Shown here one piece after another: positions 9,200 to 17,806 of a DNA stretch of 64,000 nt (positions are counted from its first letter, which is position 1; the number at the start of each line of letters is the position of its first letter). The DNA lies in contig CAZBXV010000004.1 of assembly GCA_964496205.1 (NCBI GenBank), positions 1 through 64,000 on the forward strand, given 5' to 3'. Below the pieces are notes generated by a model, which was given only the letters and a program-made list of their open reading frames with translations, ran no database searches and was not told the DNA's origin. A program made the translations under genes and the position numbers. This DNA is from CAYLHS01 sp964496205. GTDB lineage: Bacteria; Actinomycetota; Acidimicrobiia; Spongiisociales; UBA4744.

Positions 9200-10174
9200 C
9201 TACATCACCACCTTGAAGATCGCCGTCACGGCGATGTTGGCCAGAGCGATCGGAACGAGCCACCGCCACGCCAGCGACTGGAGCTGGTCCTCACGGAACC
9301 GAGGGAACGTCCAGCGGAACCAGATGACGACGAAGGAGAGAGCAAGGGCCTTGGCGACCAGAATGAACGGTGCGGCCACCGGTGACGAATTTCCCCAGAA
9401 CGCCCATCCCCCGAGGAACAACGTCGACGCGATGGCCGAGTACGCGAAGATGTTCGCGTATTCGGCCAGGAAGAAGAACAGGAACCGGAACCCCGAATAC
9501 TCGGTCAGGTAACCGGTCACGAGTTCCGACTCGGCGATCGGCATGTCGAACGGAGTCCGGTTCATCTCCGCGAGGGCAGCAATCAGGAACAGGCCGAATC
9601 CGACGAATTGAGTGAACACAAACGGCCATCCTTGGGCGATCTGCGCCTCGACAATGCCCTGCATGGAGAGCGTCCCGGCCTGGATGATGACACCGACGAC
9701 GGCAAGCACCATCGGCAGCTCGTAGGCGATGAGCTGGCCACCCGCACGAAGGGCCCCTATCAGCGAATACTTGTTCCCCGACGACCATCCGGCCATGAGC
9801 ACACCAAGCGTACCCAGCGACGAGATCGCCATCGCGTAGAAGATGCCCATGTCGAGGTTGCGACCGACGGCATATCCGCTCGGGCCGAACGGGATGATCA
9901 TGAACACGGCGACCGTCGAGATCATCACCGTGGCCGGTGCCAGCGAGAACACCGGCCGGTCGACGTTCTCGGACATGATGTCCTCCTTCTGGAGGAACTT
10001 CACGCCGTCGGCGATCAGCTGTGCCCATCCCCATCGGCCACCGGCGTAGTACGGACCGATGCGGGACTGCATGTGCGACGACAGTTTCAGTTCGGCGTAC
10101 CCGACGACGAGCGCCGTCGTCGGCACCATCGCAAAGATGGCGACGAGCTTGATGGCGAGCTCGAGGTAGTTCAC
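9200..10174 (-). CDS. nuoH: NADH-quinone oxidoreductase-like subunit H, cluster 1
   Basis: Membrane subunit that forms the quinone-binding interface with NuoB and NuoD. The 324-residue protein has about eight helices and the NuoH signatures MQSRIGPYYAGG, AEMNRTPFDMPIAESELVTG and EYSGFRF. The GTG at 10174 with GGAGG seven bases upstream is chosen; upstream extension gives arginine-rich non-family sequence. A dispersed repeat at 10231-10315 separates it from nuoD1. Confidence 0.95.
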   Translation of the reverse strand: MNYLELAIKLVAIFAMVPTTALVVGYAELKLSSHMQSRIGPYYAGGRWGWAQLIADGVKFLQKEDIMSENVDRPVFSLAPATVMISTVAVFMIIPFGPSGYAVGRNLDMGIFYAMAISSLGTLGVLMAGWSSGNKYSLIGALRAGGQLIAYELPMVLAVVGVIIQAGTLSMQGIVEAQIAQGWPFVFTQFVGFGLFLIAALAEMNRTPFDMPIAESELVTGYLTEYSGFRFLFFFLAEYANIFAYSAIASTLFLGGWAFWGNSSPVAAPFILVAKALALSFVVIWFRWTFPRFREDQLQSLAWRWLVPIALANIAVTAIFKVVM

Positions 10175-10230
10175 GTGCGAACCTCCGGTTCGGCGGGCCG
10201 ACAGCCGACAGCCGACGGCCGCAGACCCAC

Positions 10231-10315
10231 CTCTATTGGTGAGAACGGCCCCCTCCGTCCCTTCGGGACACCTCCCCCAACGCTCGGCCCTGGGGCCTCG
10301 CCGGGGGAGGAAACG
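10231..10315 (+). repeat. Dispersed GC-rich element, copy 4, inside the nuo1 cluster
   Basis: Divergent copy with GCCCCCTCCGTCC, a short GGGAC loop, CACCTCCCCCAACGCTCGG and GGGGGAGGAAACG. It lies in the only sizeable gap (10175-10340) of the first nuo cluster, between nuoD1 and nuoH1. Degenerate 7-bp tracts lie on both sides (CCGACAGCCGACAG, GACTGAAGATTGAAGAC). Confidence 0.75.
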
Positions 10316-10340
10316 ACGTGGAAGACTGAAGATTGAAGAC

Positions 10341-11525
10341 TCATCTGTCCACGTCTCCCAGCACGAAGTCGAAGCTGCCGAAGATGGCGACCAGGTCGGG
10401 AACCAGGACCCCTTCGAGAAGCACCGGAAGTACGGAAACGTTGGAGAACGACGCCGTGCGAACCACCAGACGGTACGGTCCTGTTCCACCTTCCGAGACG
10501 AGGTAGTAGCCCACCTCGCCCTTCGGGCTCTCCGCCCGCATGTAGATCTCACCCTTTGGCAGCTTGATGACCTTCGGGACCTTGGCGATGATCGGACCGG
10601 TCGGGATGCCATCGATCGCGGCGAGGATCATCTTGGCCGACTCGCGGATCTCGTGGACGCGCATGACGTAGCGGTCGTAGCAGTCGCCGTTCTCGCCGGT
10701 CGGGACCCAGAAGTCGAAATCCTCGTACGGCAGATAGTCCTCGGTTCTGCGCAGGTCGAACTCGACGCCGGACGCACGCAGATTCGGACCTGACACCCCG
10801 TAGGATGCCGCCAGTTCGGCGCTCATCACGCCAACACCCTTGGTCCGGGCATGCAGGATCTCGTTGCCGACGATCAAATCATCGAGCTCGTCGCATACCG
10901 CGAGGACCTTGTCCATGGCGATCCGGGTCTCTGCGTAGAAACCGGCAGGGAGGTCCTGGATCACCGTCTTGGTCGTCGACCCTGCACCCGCTGCAGGCTT
11001 CACTCCGCCGACGCGATTGAAGTTCGGATGGAACCGTCCTCCGGTCACCGATTCGATCAAATCGAGAACCCGTTCCCGCTCCCTGAACGCGAAGAAGAAC
11101 GGTGAGGCGGCCCCGAGTTCCATGGGGTAGGACGCCATGAACAGGAAGTGCGACGCTATGCGTGCCATCTCCGTCAGGATCAACCGGATGTACTGTGCCC
11201 GAGGCGGCGGCTCGACCTCCATGAGGCGCTCGGCTCCGACCACGAACGGGATCTCGTTGGCGTACCCGGACACCCAGTCGATTCGGTTGAGCAGCGCGAT
11301 GATCTGTGGGTACGTCCTCACTTCCGCCAACTTCTCGTACCCGCGATGCATGTAGCCGATGACAGGGTCGACGTCGATGATGCGCTCCCCGTCGATCCGC
11401 GCCTTCAGACGGAGCACACCATGGGTCGACGGATGCTGCGGCCCCACATTCAACGTCATCTCGGGCGTCTCGAGTTCCAGCGAGATGGCCGCGTCCGCGA
11501 GGTGCATCATCGGATCGCGGTTCAC
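10341..11525 (-). CDS. nuoD: NADH-quinone oxidoreductase-like subunit D, cluster 1
   Basis: 49-kDa-type subunit that helps form the quinone site and is related to the large subunit of NiFe hydrogenases. The 394-residue protein shows NVGPQHPSTHGVLRL, YMHRGYEKLAE and the C-terminal GSFDFVLGDVDR. The GTG at 11525 overlaps the nuoC1 stop by four bases (GTGA). It is separate from nuoC, unlike the fused NuoCD of some bacteria. Confidence 0.95.
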   Translation of the reverse strand: MNRDPMMHLADAAISLELETPEMTLNVGPQHPSTHGVLRLKARIDGERIIDVDPVIGYMHRGYEKLAEVRTYPQIIALLNRIDWVSGYANEIPFVVGAERLMEVEPPPRAQYIRLILTEMARIASHFLFMASYPMELGAASPFFFAFRERERVLDLIESVTGGRFHPNFNRVGGVKPAAGAGSTTKTVIQDLPAGFYAETRIAMDKVLAVCDELDDLIVGNEILHARTKGVGVMSAELAASYGVSGPNLRASGVEFDLRRTEDYLPYEDFDFWVPTGENGDCYDRYVMRVHEIRESAKMILAAIDGIPTGPIIAKVPKVIKLPKGEIYMRAESPKGEVGYYLVSEGGTGPYRLVVRTASFSNVSVLPVLLEGVLVPDLVAIFGSFDFVLGDVDR

Positions 11526-12097
11526 GCGTCTGCCTCCGGCATGGGCTCGACGTCGACGGAGCCGGGCCATGGACGGATCTCCCGGCTCAGCAACGGGAAC
11601 GACTTACGCATCGGGTTGCCTTCGAAACCCTCGGGCAGGTAGAGCTTGCGGAGGCTCGGGTGACCGACGAATTCGATGCCGAACATCTCGAACGCTCCTC
11701 GCTCGAACCAGTTGGCGCCGCCGTACAGCCCGGACAGGCTGTCGATCCGTGCGTCGTCCTTGGGTAGGTCCGTGGTGAAGGTCACCCGCCGGCCCTCCGT
11801 GATGTCGGCAACCGTGGCAAGCACCTCGAAACGTTCCTTGACATGGCTCTCGGGGGGATCGCCGACCTGGACCTCGTTCACCCAATCGATGGCCGACAGC
11901 CACGAGAAGTAGATCAGACCCAGGTCGTTCTGAGCCTTGCGGAACGCCTCTACCCACCGATCGCGCTTGACGAACGCCTTCACGGTCCTGTTGCGAACGG
12001 CCACGGGGTCTGCGAATCCGATCACGTCGTAGACGTGTTCGCCGTATGCGAACAACTCCTCGTGGGGAGTGAGCGACTCAGACCGGGCGTCGCTCAT
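11522..12097 (-). CDS. nuoC: NADH-quinone oxidoreductase-like subunit C, cluster 1
   Basis: 30-kDa-type peripheral subunit. The 191-residue protein has the family motif FERGAFEMFGIEFVGHPSLR followed by RKSFPL. The ATG at 12097 has GGAAG just upstream and lies inside the end of nuoB1 (20-base overlap); a GTG at 12115 is an alternative. Confidence 0.93.
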   Translation of the reverse strand: MSDARSESLTPHEELFAYGEHVYDVIGFADPVAVRNRTVKAFVKRDRWVEAFRKAQNDLGLIYFSWLSAIDWVNEVQVGDPPESHVKERFEVLATVADITEGRRVTFTTDLPKDDARIDSLSGLYGGANWFERGAFEMFGIEFVGHPSLRKLYLPEGFEGNPMRKSFPLLSREIRPWPGSVDVEPMPEADA

Positions 12098-12575
12098 GCT
12101 GCTTCCACTTCTCACGAAGGTCCTCGTTCTGGATCTTCTGCTGAAGGATCACGATGCCTTCGAGCAGAGCTTCCGGGCGCGGGGGGCATCCCGGCACGTA
12201 GACGTCGACCGGAATGATCTGATCCACACCCTTGGTCACCGAGTAAGAATCCCAGTAGGGCCCCCCGCTGTTGGCGCATGAGCCCATTGAGATCACGTAC
12301 TTGGGATCCGGCATCTGCTCGTACAGACGCCGAATGGACGGCGCCATCTTGTCGGTGACGGTCCCCGCCACAATCATCAGATCGGCCTGTCGTGGCGAGG
12401 CAGGAAACGGGATCACCCCGAAACGCATGATGTCGTAGCGCGGTGCTGCGGCGGCCATCATCTCGATCGCACAGCATGCGAGGCCGAAGTTGAACATCCA
12501 CAGGGAGTACTTGCGGCTCCAGTTGAGCAACCACGACACCGGCTTCGGCATGCCGAACTTGTCGATCACACCCAC
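12078..12575 (-). CDS. nuoB: NADH-quinone oxidoreductase-like subunit B, cluster 1
   Basis: Carries the N2 [4Fe-4S] cluster that passes electrons to quinone. The 165-residue protein has the adjacent cysteine pair in GLACCAIEMM, a third cysteine in SMGSCANSGG and a fourth in YVPGCPPRPE. The GTG at 12575 has AGGGG upstream; a GTG at 12569 that overlaps the nuoA1 stop is equally plausible. Confidence 0.96.
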   Translation of the reverse strand: MGVIDKFGMPKPVSWLLNWSRKYSLWMFNFGLACCAIEMMAAAAPRYDIMRFGVIPFPASPRQADLMIVAGTVTDKMAPSIRRLYEQMPDPKYVISMGSCANSGGPYWDSYSVTKGVDQIIPVDVYVPGCPPRPEALLEGIVILQQKIQNEDLREKWKQHERRPV

Positions 12576-12931
12576 TTGAGGACCCCTTTGCGAATGGCGT
12601 ACACGAGCCCTACGAGCAGCACGGCGATGAACAGAAGCATCTCACCGAGACCAAAAGCGCCGAGTTTCTCGAGGACCAGCGCCCACGGGAAGATGAACAC
12701 CGCCTCGACATCGAACACGACGAACAGCAGCGCGTAGATGTAGTAGCGAATCTGAGTCTGGCTCCAATCCGAACCCACCGGATCGACTCCGCACTCATAC
12801 GGAATCAACTTCGAGGGGTGGGGATGGGAAGGACGCAGCATGGCTGCGATCGCAAGAAAAAGCAGGATCATGAATACCCCGAGGCCAACGAACGCGGCCA
12901 CGCTCACATAGTCCTGAAAGTAGGCGCTCAA
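12566..12931 (-). CDS. nuoA: NADH-quinone oxidoreductase-like subunit A, cluster 1
   Basis: Three-helix membrane subunit and first gene of the cluster. The family motif KLIPYECGVDPVG and the segment FVVFDVEAVFIFPWA are present. A TTG at 12931 with GAAGGG upstream gives a 121-residue protein beginning LSAYFQDYVSV, the usual length; a longer GTG start at 13000 adds unrelated residues. No nuoE, nuoF or nuoG occurs anywhere in this cluster. Confidence 0.92.
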   Translation of the reverse strand: MSAYFQDYVSVAAFVGLGVFMILLFLAIAAMLRPSHPHPSKLIPYECGVDPVGSDWSQTQIRYYIYALLFVVFDVEAVFIFPWALVLEKLGAFGLGEMLLFIAVLLVGLVYAIRKGVLKWV

Positions 12932-12979
12932 CGCCCCGCCCTTCTCGTCACAAAGGGGCACTCCGCCCCGTCGGTGCGC

Positions 12980-12985
12980 AGTATA
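12980..12985 (-). promoter_or_regulatory. Candidate -10 box of the nuo1 cluster
   Basis: TATACT on the minus strand, about 48 bases upstream of the nuoA1 start, is the closest match to a primary-sigma -10 in this gap. A convincing -35 is not visible at the ideal distance. Confidence 0.4.
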
Positions 12986-13028
12986 GAAAGGCAAAACCAA
13001 GCCTCCGAACCCAGCGAGCTTCGCTCGC

Positions 13029-13060
13029 AGTCATGAGTCTTCAGTCTTGAGTCTTCAGCC
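13029..13060. repeat. Degenerate 7-bp tandem tract
   Basis: Units AGTCATG, AGTCTTC, AGTCTTG, AGTCTTC follow one another without gaps. Related tracts occur near 253-290, 574-606, 10316-10340, 48740-48772, 58674-58750 and 61743-61767, always between genes. Confidence 0.7.
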
Positions 13061-13162
13061 CACGGACGCCGGTCACGCCCTGGTGTCTTACCGTCTCCCC
13101 CGCCGCGTTCCTACAGACGACTGATGACCGACGACTCGCCTCTTCCACCCAACATCCACAGG

Positions 13163-13168
13163 TACCCT
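13163..13168 (+). promoter_or_regulatory. -10 box for leaderless dehalogenase transcript
   Basis: TACCCT lies six bases before the ATG at 13175, with no ribosome binding site between them. This supports the ATG at 13175 over the in-frame upstream start at 13124. Confidence 0.5.
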
Positions 13169-13174
13169 TGCTCT

Positions 13175-14026
13175 ATGCACCCCAAGCAGTACATCGACGT
13201 TCTTGGTCACTCGATGGCGTACGTCGAGGTTGGTGAGGGCGACCCGATCGTCTTTCTCCATGGCAACCCGACCTCGTCGTTCCTGTGGCGCAACGTCATC
13301 CCTCACATCGAAGGGCTGGGACGCTGCATCGCGCCCGACCTGATCGGCATGGGCGACAGCGACAAGATCCCCGGCTCCCAGTACCGCTTCGTCGATCATG
13401 CTGCCTACCTCGACGCCTTCCTCCACAGGATGGACGTTCAGGACCGCGTAACGCTCGTGGTACACGACTGGGGTTCCGCCCTCGGGTTCGACTGGGCCCA
13501 CCGCCACCCGGCTGCCATGAAGGGCATCGCGTACATGGAGGCGATCGTCCGGCCCGTCACCTGGGAGGAGTGGCCGGAGCAGTCCAGGCCGATCTTCGAG
13601 GCGATGCGTTCGCCTGCCGGCGAGGAGATCGTCCTCGAGAAGAACGTGTTCGTCGAACGCATCCTCCCAGCCTCGATCGTGCGCACACTCACCGACGACG
13701 AGATGTCCGAGTATCGACGCCCATACCTCAAGCCCGGCGAAGATCGGCGGCCGACGCTCACCTGGCCACGAGAGATCCCCATCGGTGGAGATCCTGCCGA
13801 CGTCCACCAGATCGTGTCCCGCTACTCGCGATGGTTGGCGTCGTCGCTCGTTCCGAAACTCTTCATCAACGCCGACCCAGGCATCATCCTCACCGGTCGC
13901 CCGAGAGAGTTCTGTCGGACATGGTCGTCACAGCAGGAGGTCACGGTTCCGGGCCTGCACTTCATCCAGGAGGACTCGCCACACCAGATCGGTGAGGCAA
14001 TCGCCGGCTTCCTGCACGGTCTATGA
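13175..14026 (+). CDS. Haloalkane dehalogenase-like alpha/beta hydrolase
   Basis: The 283-residue protein has the full haloalkane dehalogenase subfamily II residue set: nucleophile D98 in VVHDWGS, base H262 in PGLHF, acid E122 in YMEAI, and halide-stabilising N31 (HGNPTSS) and W99. Such enzymes hydrolyse carbon-halogen bonds to alcohol and halide in the cytoplasm. The natural substrate cannot be read from sequence. Translation ends in an ATGA overlap with the next gene, so the two form a unit; that partner is a phosphodiesterase-like protein, giving no hint of halogen metabolism. Confidence 0.88.
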   Translation: MHPKQYIDVLGHSMAYVEVGEGDPIVFLHGNPTSSFLWRNVIPHIEGLGRCIAPDLIGMGDSDKIPGSQYRFVDHAAYLDAFLHRMDVQDRVTLVVHDWGSALGFDWAHRHPAAMKGIAYMEAIVRPVTWEEWPEQSRPIFEAMRSPAGEEIVLEKNVFVERILPASIVRTLTDDEMSEYRRPYLKPGEDRRPTLTWPREIPIGGDPADVHQIVSRYSRWLASSLVPKLFINADPGIILTGRPREFCRTWSSQQEVTVPGLHFIQEDSPHQIGEAIAGFLHGL

Positions 14027-15099
14027 GGTTGCCCGACTACCAGGGCGGATGCATCGCCAATCTGTCGGCCGAACTCGAGTCGCGCCTCACCGGATCGACC
14101 CCACATGTTCGCCTGCACACCGAGATCGCCGACTCCATCCCTGCTGCCGACACCTACGTCGTCGTTCTCTTCGACGGGCTGGGTGACTATCAACTCGACC
14201 ATCCTGCTGCAGCCGCACTTCGGGCGGCGCGTGTTCGCTCTCTCGACGCGGCCTTTCCCACAACGACGAGCGTGAACCTGTCCTCGCTTGTGACGGGCCT
14301 CCCCCCCTCGCAGCACGGACTGGTTGCCCACCTCTCGATGTTCGACGGAGAGGTCGTCAACACGCTCAAGTGGACCGTCGACGGAACCCCGGTCTCGTTC
14401 GACACGAACGGCATCCTTCCCGCTCCGAACTTGTGGGAGCGATTGGCGACCTCATCCATCGAGCCCATCACCGTGCAACCCGGTGCCTTTCTTTCGAGCC
14501 CCCTCACACGTGCGCTGTACCGGGGCTGTCGGGTCGAGCCGATCTGGAGCACGCAAGAACTGGTCGACGCCACCATCCAACTCGCCTCAGAACCGGGACG
14601 GTTGATCTTCACGTACGTGCCAAACATCGACTTCGCCGCTCACGTCAACGGGATCGATTCGCCCCAGTATGCGGAGGCGATGCAGCTCGCCGACAGGATG
14701 TGGAGCAGCATCGCCGTCGCGCTCCCGACGCACGCAGTGATGGTCGGAACCGCGGATCACGGGATGCTCACCTACGCACAGCAGGCGAAGGTTCACCTCC
14801 CCCGGCCGTCGGAACTCACCTACTTCGGGGATCCGCGAGGCGTCGCCGTGAAAGGACCGGCGGCGGTGGCGGCGCACCTCGCCGAATCTGTGCCCGGACG
14901 CTGGATGCCGATCGACCGGATGGTCGACTGGTGGGGTCCTGAGCCCCGCCATTTCGATCTGGCCGGGCGCCTTCCCGACGGCATGCTCGTCGCCGATCCC
15001 GGCTACGTCCTGCTGCCCTCCGGCATGGATTCGAGACTCGTCGGCTACCACGGCGGGCTCGACGAACGAGAGCTCAAGATCCCACTGCTCGTCCACTGA
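14023..15099 (+). CDS. Alkaline phosphatase superfamily protein (nucleotide pyrophosphatase/phosphodiesterase-like)
   Basis: The 358-residue protein resembles the type I phosphodiesterase/nucleotide pyrophosphatase family. A metal-binding aspartate is in VVLFDGLGD, the probable nucleophilic threonine in FPTTTSVNLSSLVTG, and later metal ligands in GTADHGM and GYHGG. No signal peptide is apparent, so a cytoplasmic location is likely. The start overlaps the dehalogenase stop by four bases. Substrate is unknown. Confidence 0.82.
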   Translation: MRLPDYQGGCIANLSAELESRLTGSTPHVRLHTEIADSIPAADTYVVVLFDGLGDYQLDHPAAAALRAARVRSLDAAFPTTTSVNLSSLVTGLPPSQHGLVAHLSMFDGEVVNTLKWTVDGTPVSFDTNGILPAPNLWERLATSSIEPITVQPGAFLSSPLTRALYRGCRVEPIWSTQELVDATIQLASEPGRLIFTYVPNIDFAAHVNGIDSPQYAEAMQLADRMWSSIAVALPTHAVMVGTADHGMLTYAQQAKVHLPRPSELTYFGDPRGVAVKGPAAVAAHLAESVPGRWMPIDRMVDWWGPEPRHFDLAGRLPDGMLVADPGYVLLPSGMDSRLVGYHGGLDERELKIPLLVH

Positions 15100-15147
15100 T
15101 CAGAGTACGAGTCGAGTAATTCCCACGTTGGCCCGGGCATCATCCGA

Positions 15148-15153
15148 TAGGGT
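15148..15153 (+). promoter_or_regulatory. -10 box for leaderless methyltransferase transcript
   Basis: TAGGGT followed by seven bases and the ATG at 15161. No ribosome binding site is present. This favours the ATG at 15161 over the in-frame start at 15128. Confidence 0.45.
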
Positions 15154-15160
15154 CCGCCAT

Positions 15161-15928
15161 ATGGACCATCCGCCACTCCCCGACACCATCGCAGTGCTTC
15201 CAGGAACGGACGTCGAGGACGCCTGGGAACGTTTCCACCCGTTCGAGGCGCTCCACCACCTCCACACGATCTGTGACCCCTTGACATCCGACGATCTCGA
15301 CGAAGTAGTGGCCACACTCGATCCCCGCGACGGGGACCGTGTGCTGGACGTAGCGTGCGGTCACGGCGAACTGCTCGCTCGAATGGCCGAACGCGCCGAC
15401 ATCGACGGGACCGGCATCGACCTGTCGCCGTGGGTCCTGTTGCGAGCGATCGCCAGGGCACCCCGCCTGGCGTGGTGGCTCGGGGATGGTGCCGCCACAC
15501 CCGATGACACGTGGGACATCACCACCTGCCTCGGAGGATCGTGGATCTGGGACGGATTCAAAGGAACCGCCGCAGCCCTCGCGGCCCGCGCCAGTCGGCG
15601 AATCGCCATTGGAGATCTTCGGCTTCGGAGCCCGGCAGATCGAGTGGCGCTCGGTGACGCGCCGGAGGCGGCATCGCTCACCGAGGGCGAACAGGTCGAC
15701 TCGCTCCGATCGCTTGACCTCGAACCCATCACGCAGATCGTTCCCGACGAGTCCGCATGGCGCGGCTATCACGAACTCGTCATCGAGTCCGCACGTACAT
15801 ACGCGCAAGCCCACCCGGACGATCCTGGCGCTGACCACGTCGCCATGGCGGAGAGCTCGATGAGGAATGAGTACGAGCGTCTCACGGCACACCTTGCGTG
15901 GACCGTGTGGGTGGCCGACGTCACGTAG
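15161..15928 (+). CDS. Class I SAM-dependent methyltransferase
   Basis: 255 residues with a clear SAM-binding motif I, VLDVACGHGELLARMA, and an acidic residue at the end of strand 2 (GTGIDLS). The aspartate-rich post-motif (WDITTCLGGSWIWDGF) suggests a small-molecule methyltransferase. No substrate can be proposed. Its stop codon overlaps the end of the convergent iron permease gene by eight bases. Confidence 0.8.
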   Translation: MDHPPLPDTIAVLPGTDVEDAWERFHPFEALHHLHTICDPLTSDDLDEVVATLDPRDGDRVLDVACGHGELLARMAERADIDGTGIDLSPWVLLRAIARAPRLAWWLGDGAATPDDTWDITTCLGGSWIWDGFKGTAAALAARASRRIAIGDLRLRSPADRVALGDAPEAASLTEGEQVDSLRSLDLEPITQIVPDESAWRGYHELVIESARTYAQAHPDDPGADHVAMAESSMRNEYERLTAHLAWTVWVADVT

Positions 15929-16736
15929 CGGCGGCCACCGAGGTACGGCTCGTTCGGCGCAGGAACTCGACCATCACCGGCACGAGGTAGATCCAGTAGA
16001 CGGCAACGGTCATCGCCGACGGATCTGCAGAGATACCAAACAGTGTTTCCGTGAACGCTCCGAGCTGGCCGGATCCTAGGAAGCCGATCGTCCATGCGTG
16101 TTCGATGATCACGGGCAGTAGGCCCGCCTCCTGAAACTCGTGCACGGCCTTGCCGACGAGGCCGGCCGCAACGACCACGATCAAGACTCCCGTGACGCGA
16201 AAGAACAAGCGCAGGTCGATCCTCCGCCCGCCCCGATATACGAGGTATCCGACCGTCAACGCGCCGGCCAGGCCGAGAAGCCCGCCGACGAACTGTGCCG
16301 TCTCGGACGACGATCCCACGGCAACCGAGATCATGAACAGCGCCGATTCCAGTCCCTCTCTCGCAACGGCGATGAACGCGACCGCGGCGAGTCCAAACAT
16401 GCCTCCTGACACCAGCGCTGCGTTCGCCTCCCCTTCGAGCTGCGTCTTGATCGACCGGGCATGCGATCCCATCCAGAAGATCATCCACGTCAGAAGCGCC
16501 GCGGCCAGAAGTGCCACCGATCCTTCGGAGATCTGCTCGGCGCGTCCCTCGAGAGAACCGATGGTTCGAAAGATCAGAACGCCGGCCACGAGCGATGCGA
16601 GTGCCGCCATTGCCGTTCCATACCACACCCAACGGACGCCGGCGCGCTGGTCGGATCGAACGAGAAAGGCCAACAGAATCGCAACGATCAATGCCGCCTC
16701 GACACCCTCGCGCAGCATGACGAGGAATCCGGACAT
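15921..16736 (-). CDS. efeU: FTR1/EfeU-family iron permease
   Basis: The 271-residue membrane protein has about seven helices and both FTR1 iron-binding motifs, REGVEA near the N-terminus and REGLES in the fourth helix. FTR1-type permeases import ferric iron after oxidation of Fe(II). The usual partners EfeO and EfeB are not adjacent. The ATG at 16736 has GGGAGGG upstream. A strong promoter containing an 18-bp perfect palindrome precedes it, so it appears separately regulated from the cytochrome operon upstream. Confidence 0.88.
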   Translation of the reverse strand: MSGFLVMLREGVEAALIVAILLAFLVRSDQRAGVRWVWYGTAMAALASLVAGVLIFRTIGSLEGRAEQISEGSVALLAAALLTWMIFWMGSHARSIKTQLEGEANAALVSGGMFGLAAVAFIAVAREGLESALFMISVAVGSSSETAQFVGGLLGLAGALTVGYLVYRGGRRIDLRLFFRVTGVLIVVVAAGLVGKAVHEFQEAGLLPVIIEHAWTIGFLGSGQLGAFTETLFGISADPSAMTVAVYWIYLVPVMVEFLRRTSRTSVAAAT

Positions 16737-16761
16737 GTCCCTCCCACTCGATGACACGCTC

Positions 16762-16790
16762 AGCCTATTAGCACTACGGCCGTAGTGCAA
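16762..16790 (-). promoter_or_regulatory. efeU promoter
   Basis: Minus strand: TTGCAC at 16790-16785, a 17-base spacer, then TAGGCT at 16767-16762. The expected transcription start is about 20 bases before the efeU ATG, leaving room for the GGGAGGG ribosome binding site. Confidence 0.65.
16771..16788. promoter_or_regulatory. 18-bp perfect palindrome within the efeU promoter (operator candidate)
   Basis: GCACTACGGCCGTAGTGC is a perfect inverted repeat. It overlaps the -35 hexamer and fills most of the spacer, the classic position for a repressor. It does not match the DtxR/IdeR iron box I know, so the regulator is unidentified. No T-run follows on either strand, so a terminator is unlikely. 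Confidence 0.6.
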
Positions 16791-16827
16791 AATAGGATGA
16801 AACGCAGCAGCGTCGCTTGAGCGGGCG

Positions 16828-17310
16828 CTATCCGCCCGCCGTGGTGGTGGTCGACGACTGATACAGCATGTCCCGCCAGTCGGGCCGGTCAGGGGCGTTC
16901 TCCTCCCACGACCGCAGGAAGGCGGCAAGGGAGCCAATTTCCTCGGAGGTCAGTGGACCGAAGTACTCCTGGCTGTACGCGCTCATCTGGCTACCGGGAA
17001 CACCGGTCGAGATGATCGACTCGATCTGGTCATCGGTCACCGATCCGAGGAACTGCTTCGAGTTGAGAGCCGGCCCGATCAAGCCCTCGCCGTTCGCGCC
17101 GTGGCACGCCGCGCAGTTCTTGGAGAACAGCGCCTGGCCCGCCTCGATGCGGGCATCCACGAGGTCTGTCTTCGCCAGGGCCCGTTTGTTGTTCTCCAAA
17201 GGGAAGTACACGGCGAACGCGAGAAGGAGCACGGCCATCACTCCAACACCAAACAGCATCCACTTGCCGGTGACGGCGTCCATCTTCGGGTCGGGTGCTC
17301 GCTCAGGCAC
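16828..17310 (-). CDS. Membrane-anchored c-type cytochrome of the b6f-like operon
   Basis: 160 residues: one membrane helix (about 18-36) and a single heme c domain with CAACH at 66-70 and probable axial M109 (GSQMSAY). It would sit outside the membrane and take electrons from the Rieske protein, like cytochrome c1 or f in function. The GTG at 17310 has GGGGGGAG upstream and overlaps the Rieske stop by eight bases. The C-terminus is rich in threonine. It is the last gene of the operon. Confidence 0.86.
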   Translation of the reverse strand: MPERAPDPKMDAVTGKWMLFGVGVMAVLLLAFAVYFPLENNKRALAKTDLVDARIEAGQALFSKNCAACHGANGEGLIGPALNSKQFLGSVTDDQIESIISTGVPGSQMSAYSQEYFGPLTSEEIGSLAAFLRSWEENAPDRPDWRDMLYQSSTTTTAGG

Positions 17311-17806
17311 TCTCGCTCCCCCCACACTTCGGGCCGCGCAACGGCTCATCGATGGTTTCCGGACCATGTGGCGGGCCAGGTATCACCGAAGCCGTATCCA
17401 CCTCCACGATGCCGTTGTCTTCAGAAACCGGGTATCGGTCCATCCCGCGAGGAGCCGGCCCCTCACGCCACTCCCCCTTGCGGTTGTATTTGGATCCATG
17501 GCACGGACATTCGAACTCCCCTGACGATTCACACCACGGAACCCGGCAGCCGAGATGAGGACACTTCCATGAGAGGGCCAGGATCTCGCCTTCGATATTG
17601 GTCACATACCCTCGCATCGCCTGCACGGCCTTCACGTCCGTGTCGGGTACGTCGTCGACCTTCCCGGCTTTGACGATGCCGCCAAACCCGGCGACGGGAA
17701 GCGGCTTGAACATGTCGGCAGTGGTTACGAGCCCGGCGACCCCGATGAGGCCGAAGCCCCACTTCCATGCGTTCGACAGCAGCTCTCTGCGATTGATCTT
17801 GCTCAT
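17303..17806 (-). CDS. Rieske [2Fe-2S] protein of a b6f-like complex
   Basis: 167 residues. An N-terminal segment (INRRELLSNAWKWGFGLIGVAG) looks like a twin-arginine signal anchor. Cluster ligands are C82, H84, C100 and H103 in CPHLGC and CPCHGSKY, with C87 and C102 as the expected disulfide. It moves electrons from quinol at the outer face to cytochrome c. The ATG overlaps the stop of the subunit-IV gene (ATGA). Confidence 0.93.
   Translation of the reverse strand: MSKINRRELLSNAWKWGFGLIGVAGLVTTADMFKPLPVAGFGGIVKAGKVDDVPDTDVKAVQAMRGYVTNIEGEILALSWKCPHLGCRVPWCESSGEFECPCHGSKYNRKGEWREGPAPRGMDRYPVSEDNGIVEVDTASVIPGPPHGPETIDEPLRGPKCGGSESA

Noticed and set aside
16771..16788. Palindrome as a terminator after the cytochrome c gene
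   Set aside because: No T-run follows, and it lies between well-spaced -35 and -10 boxes of efeU.
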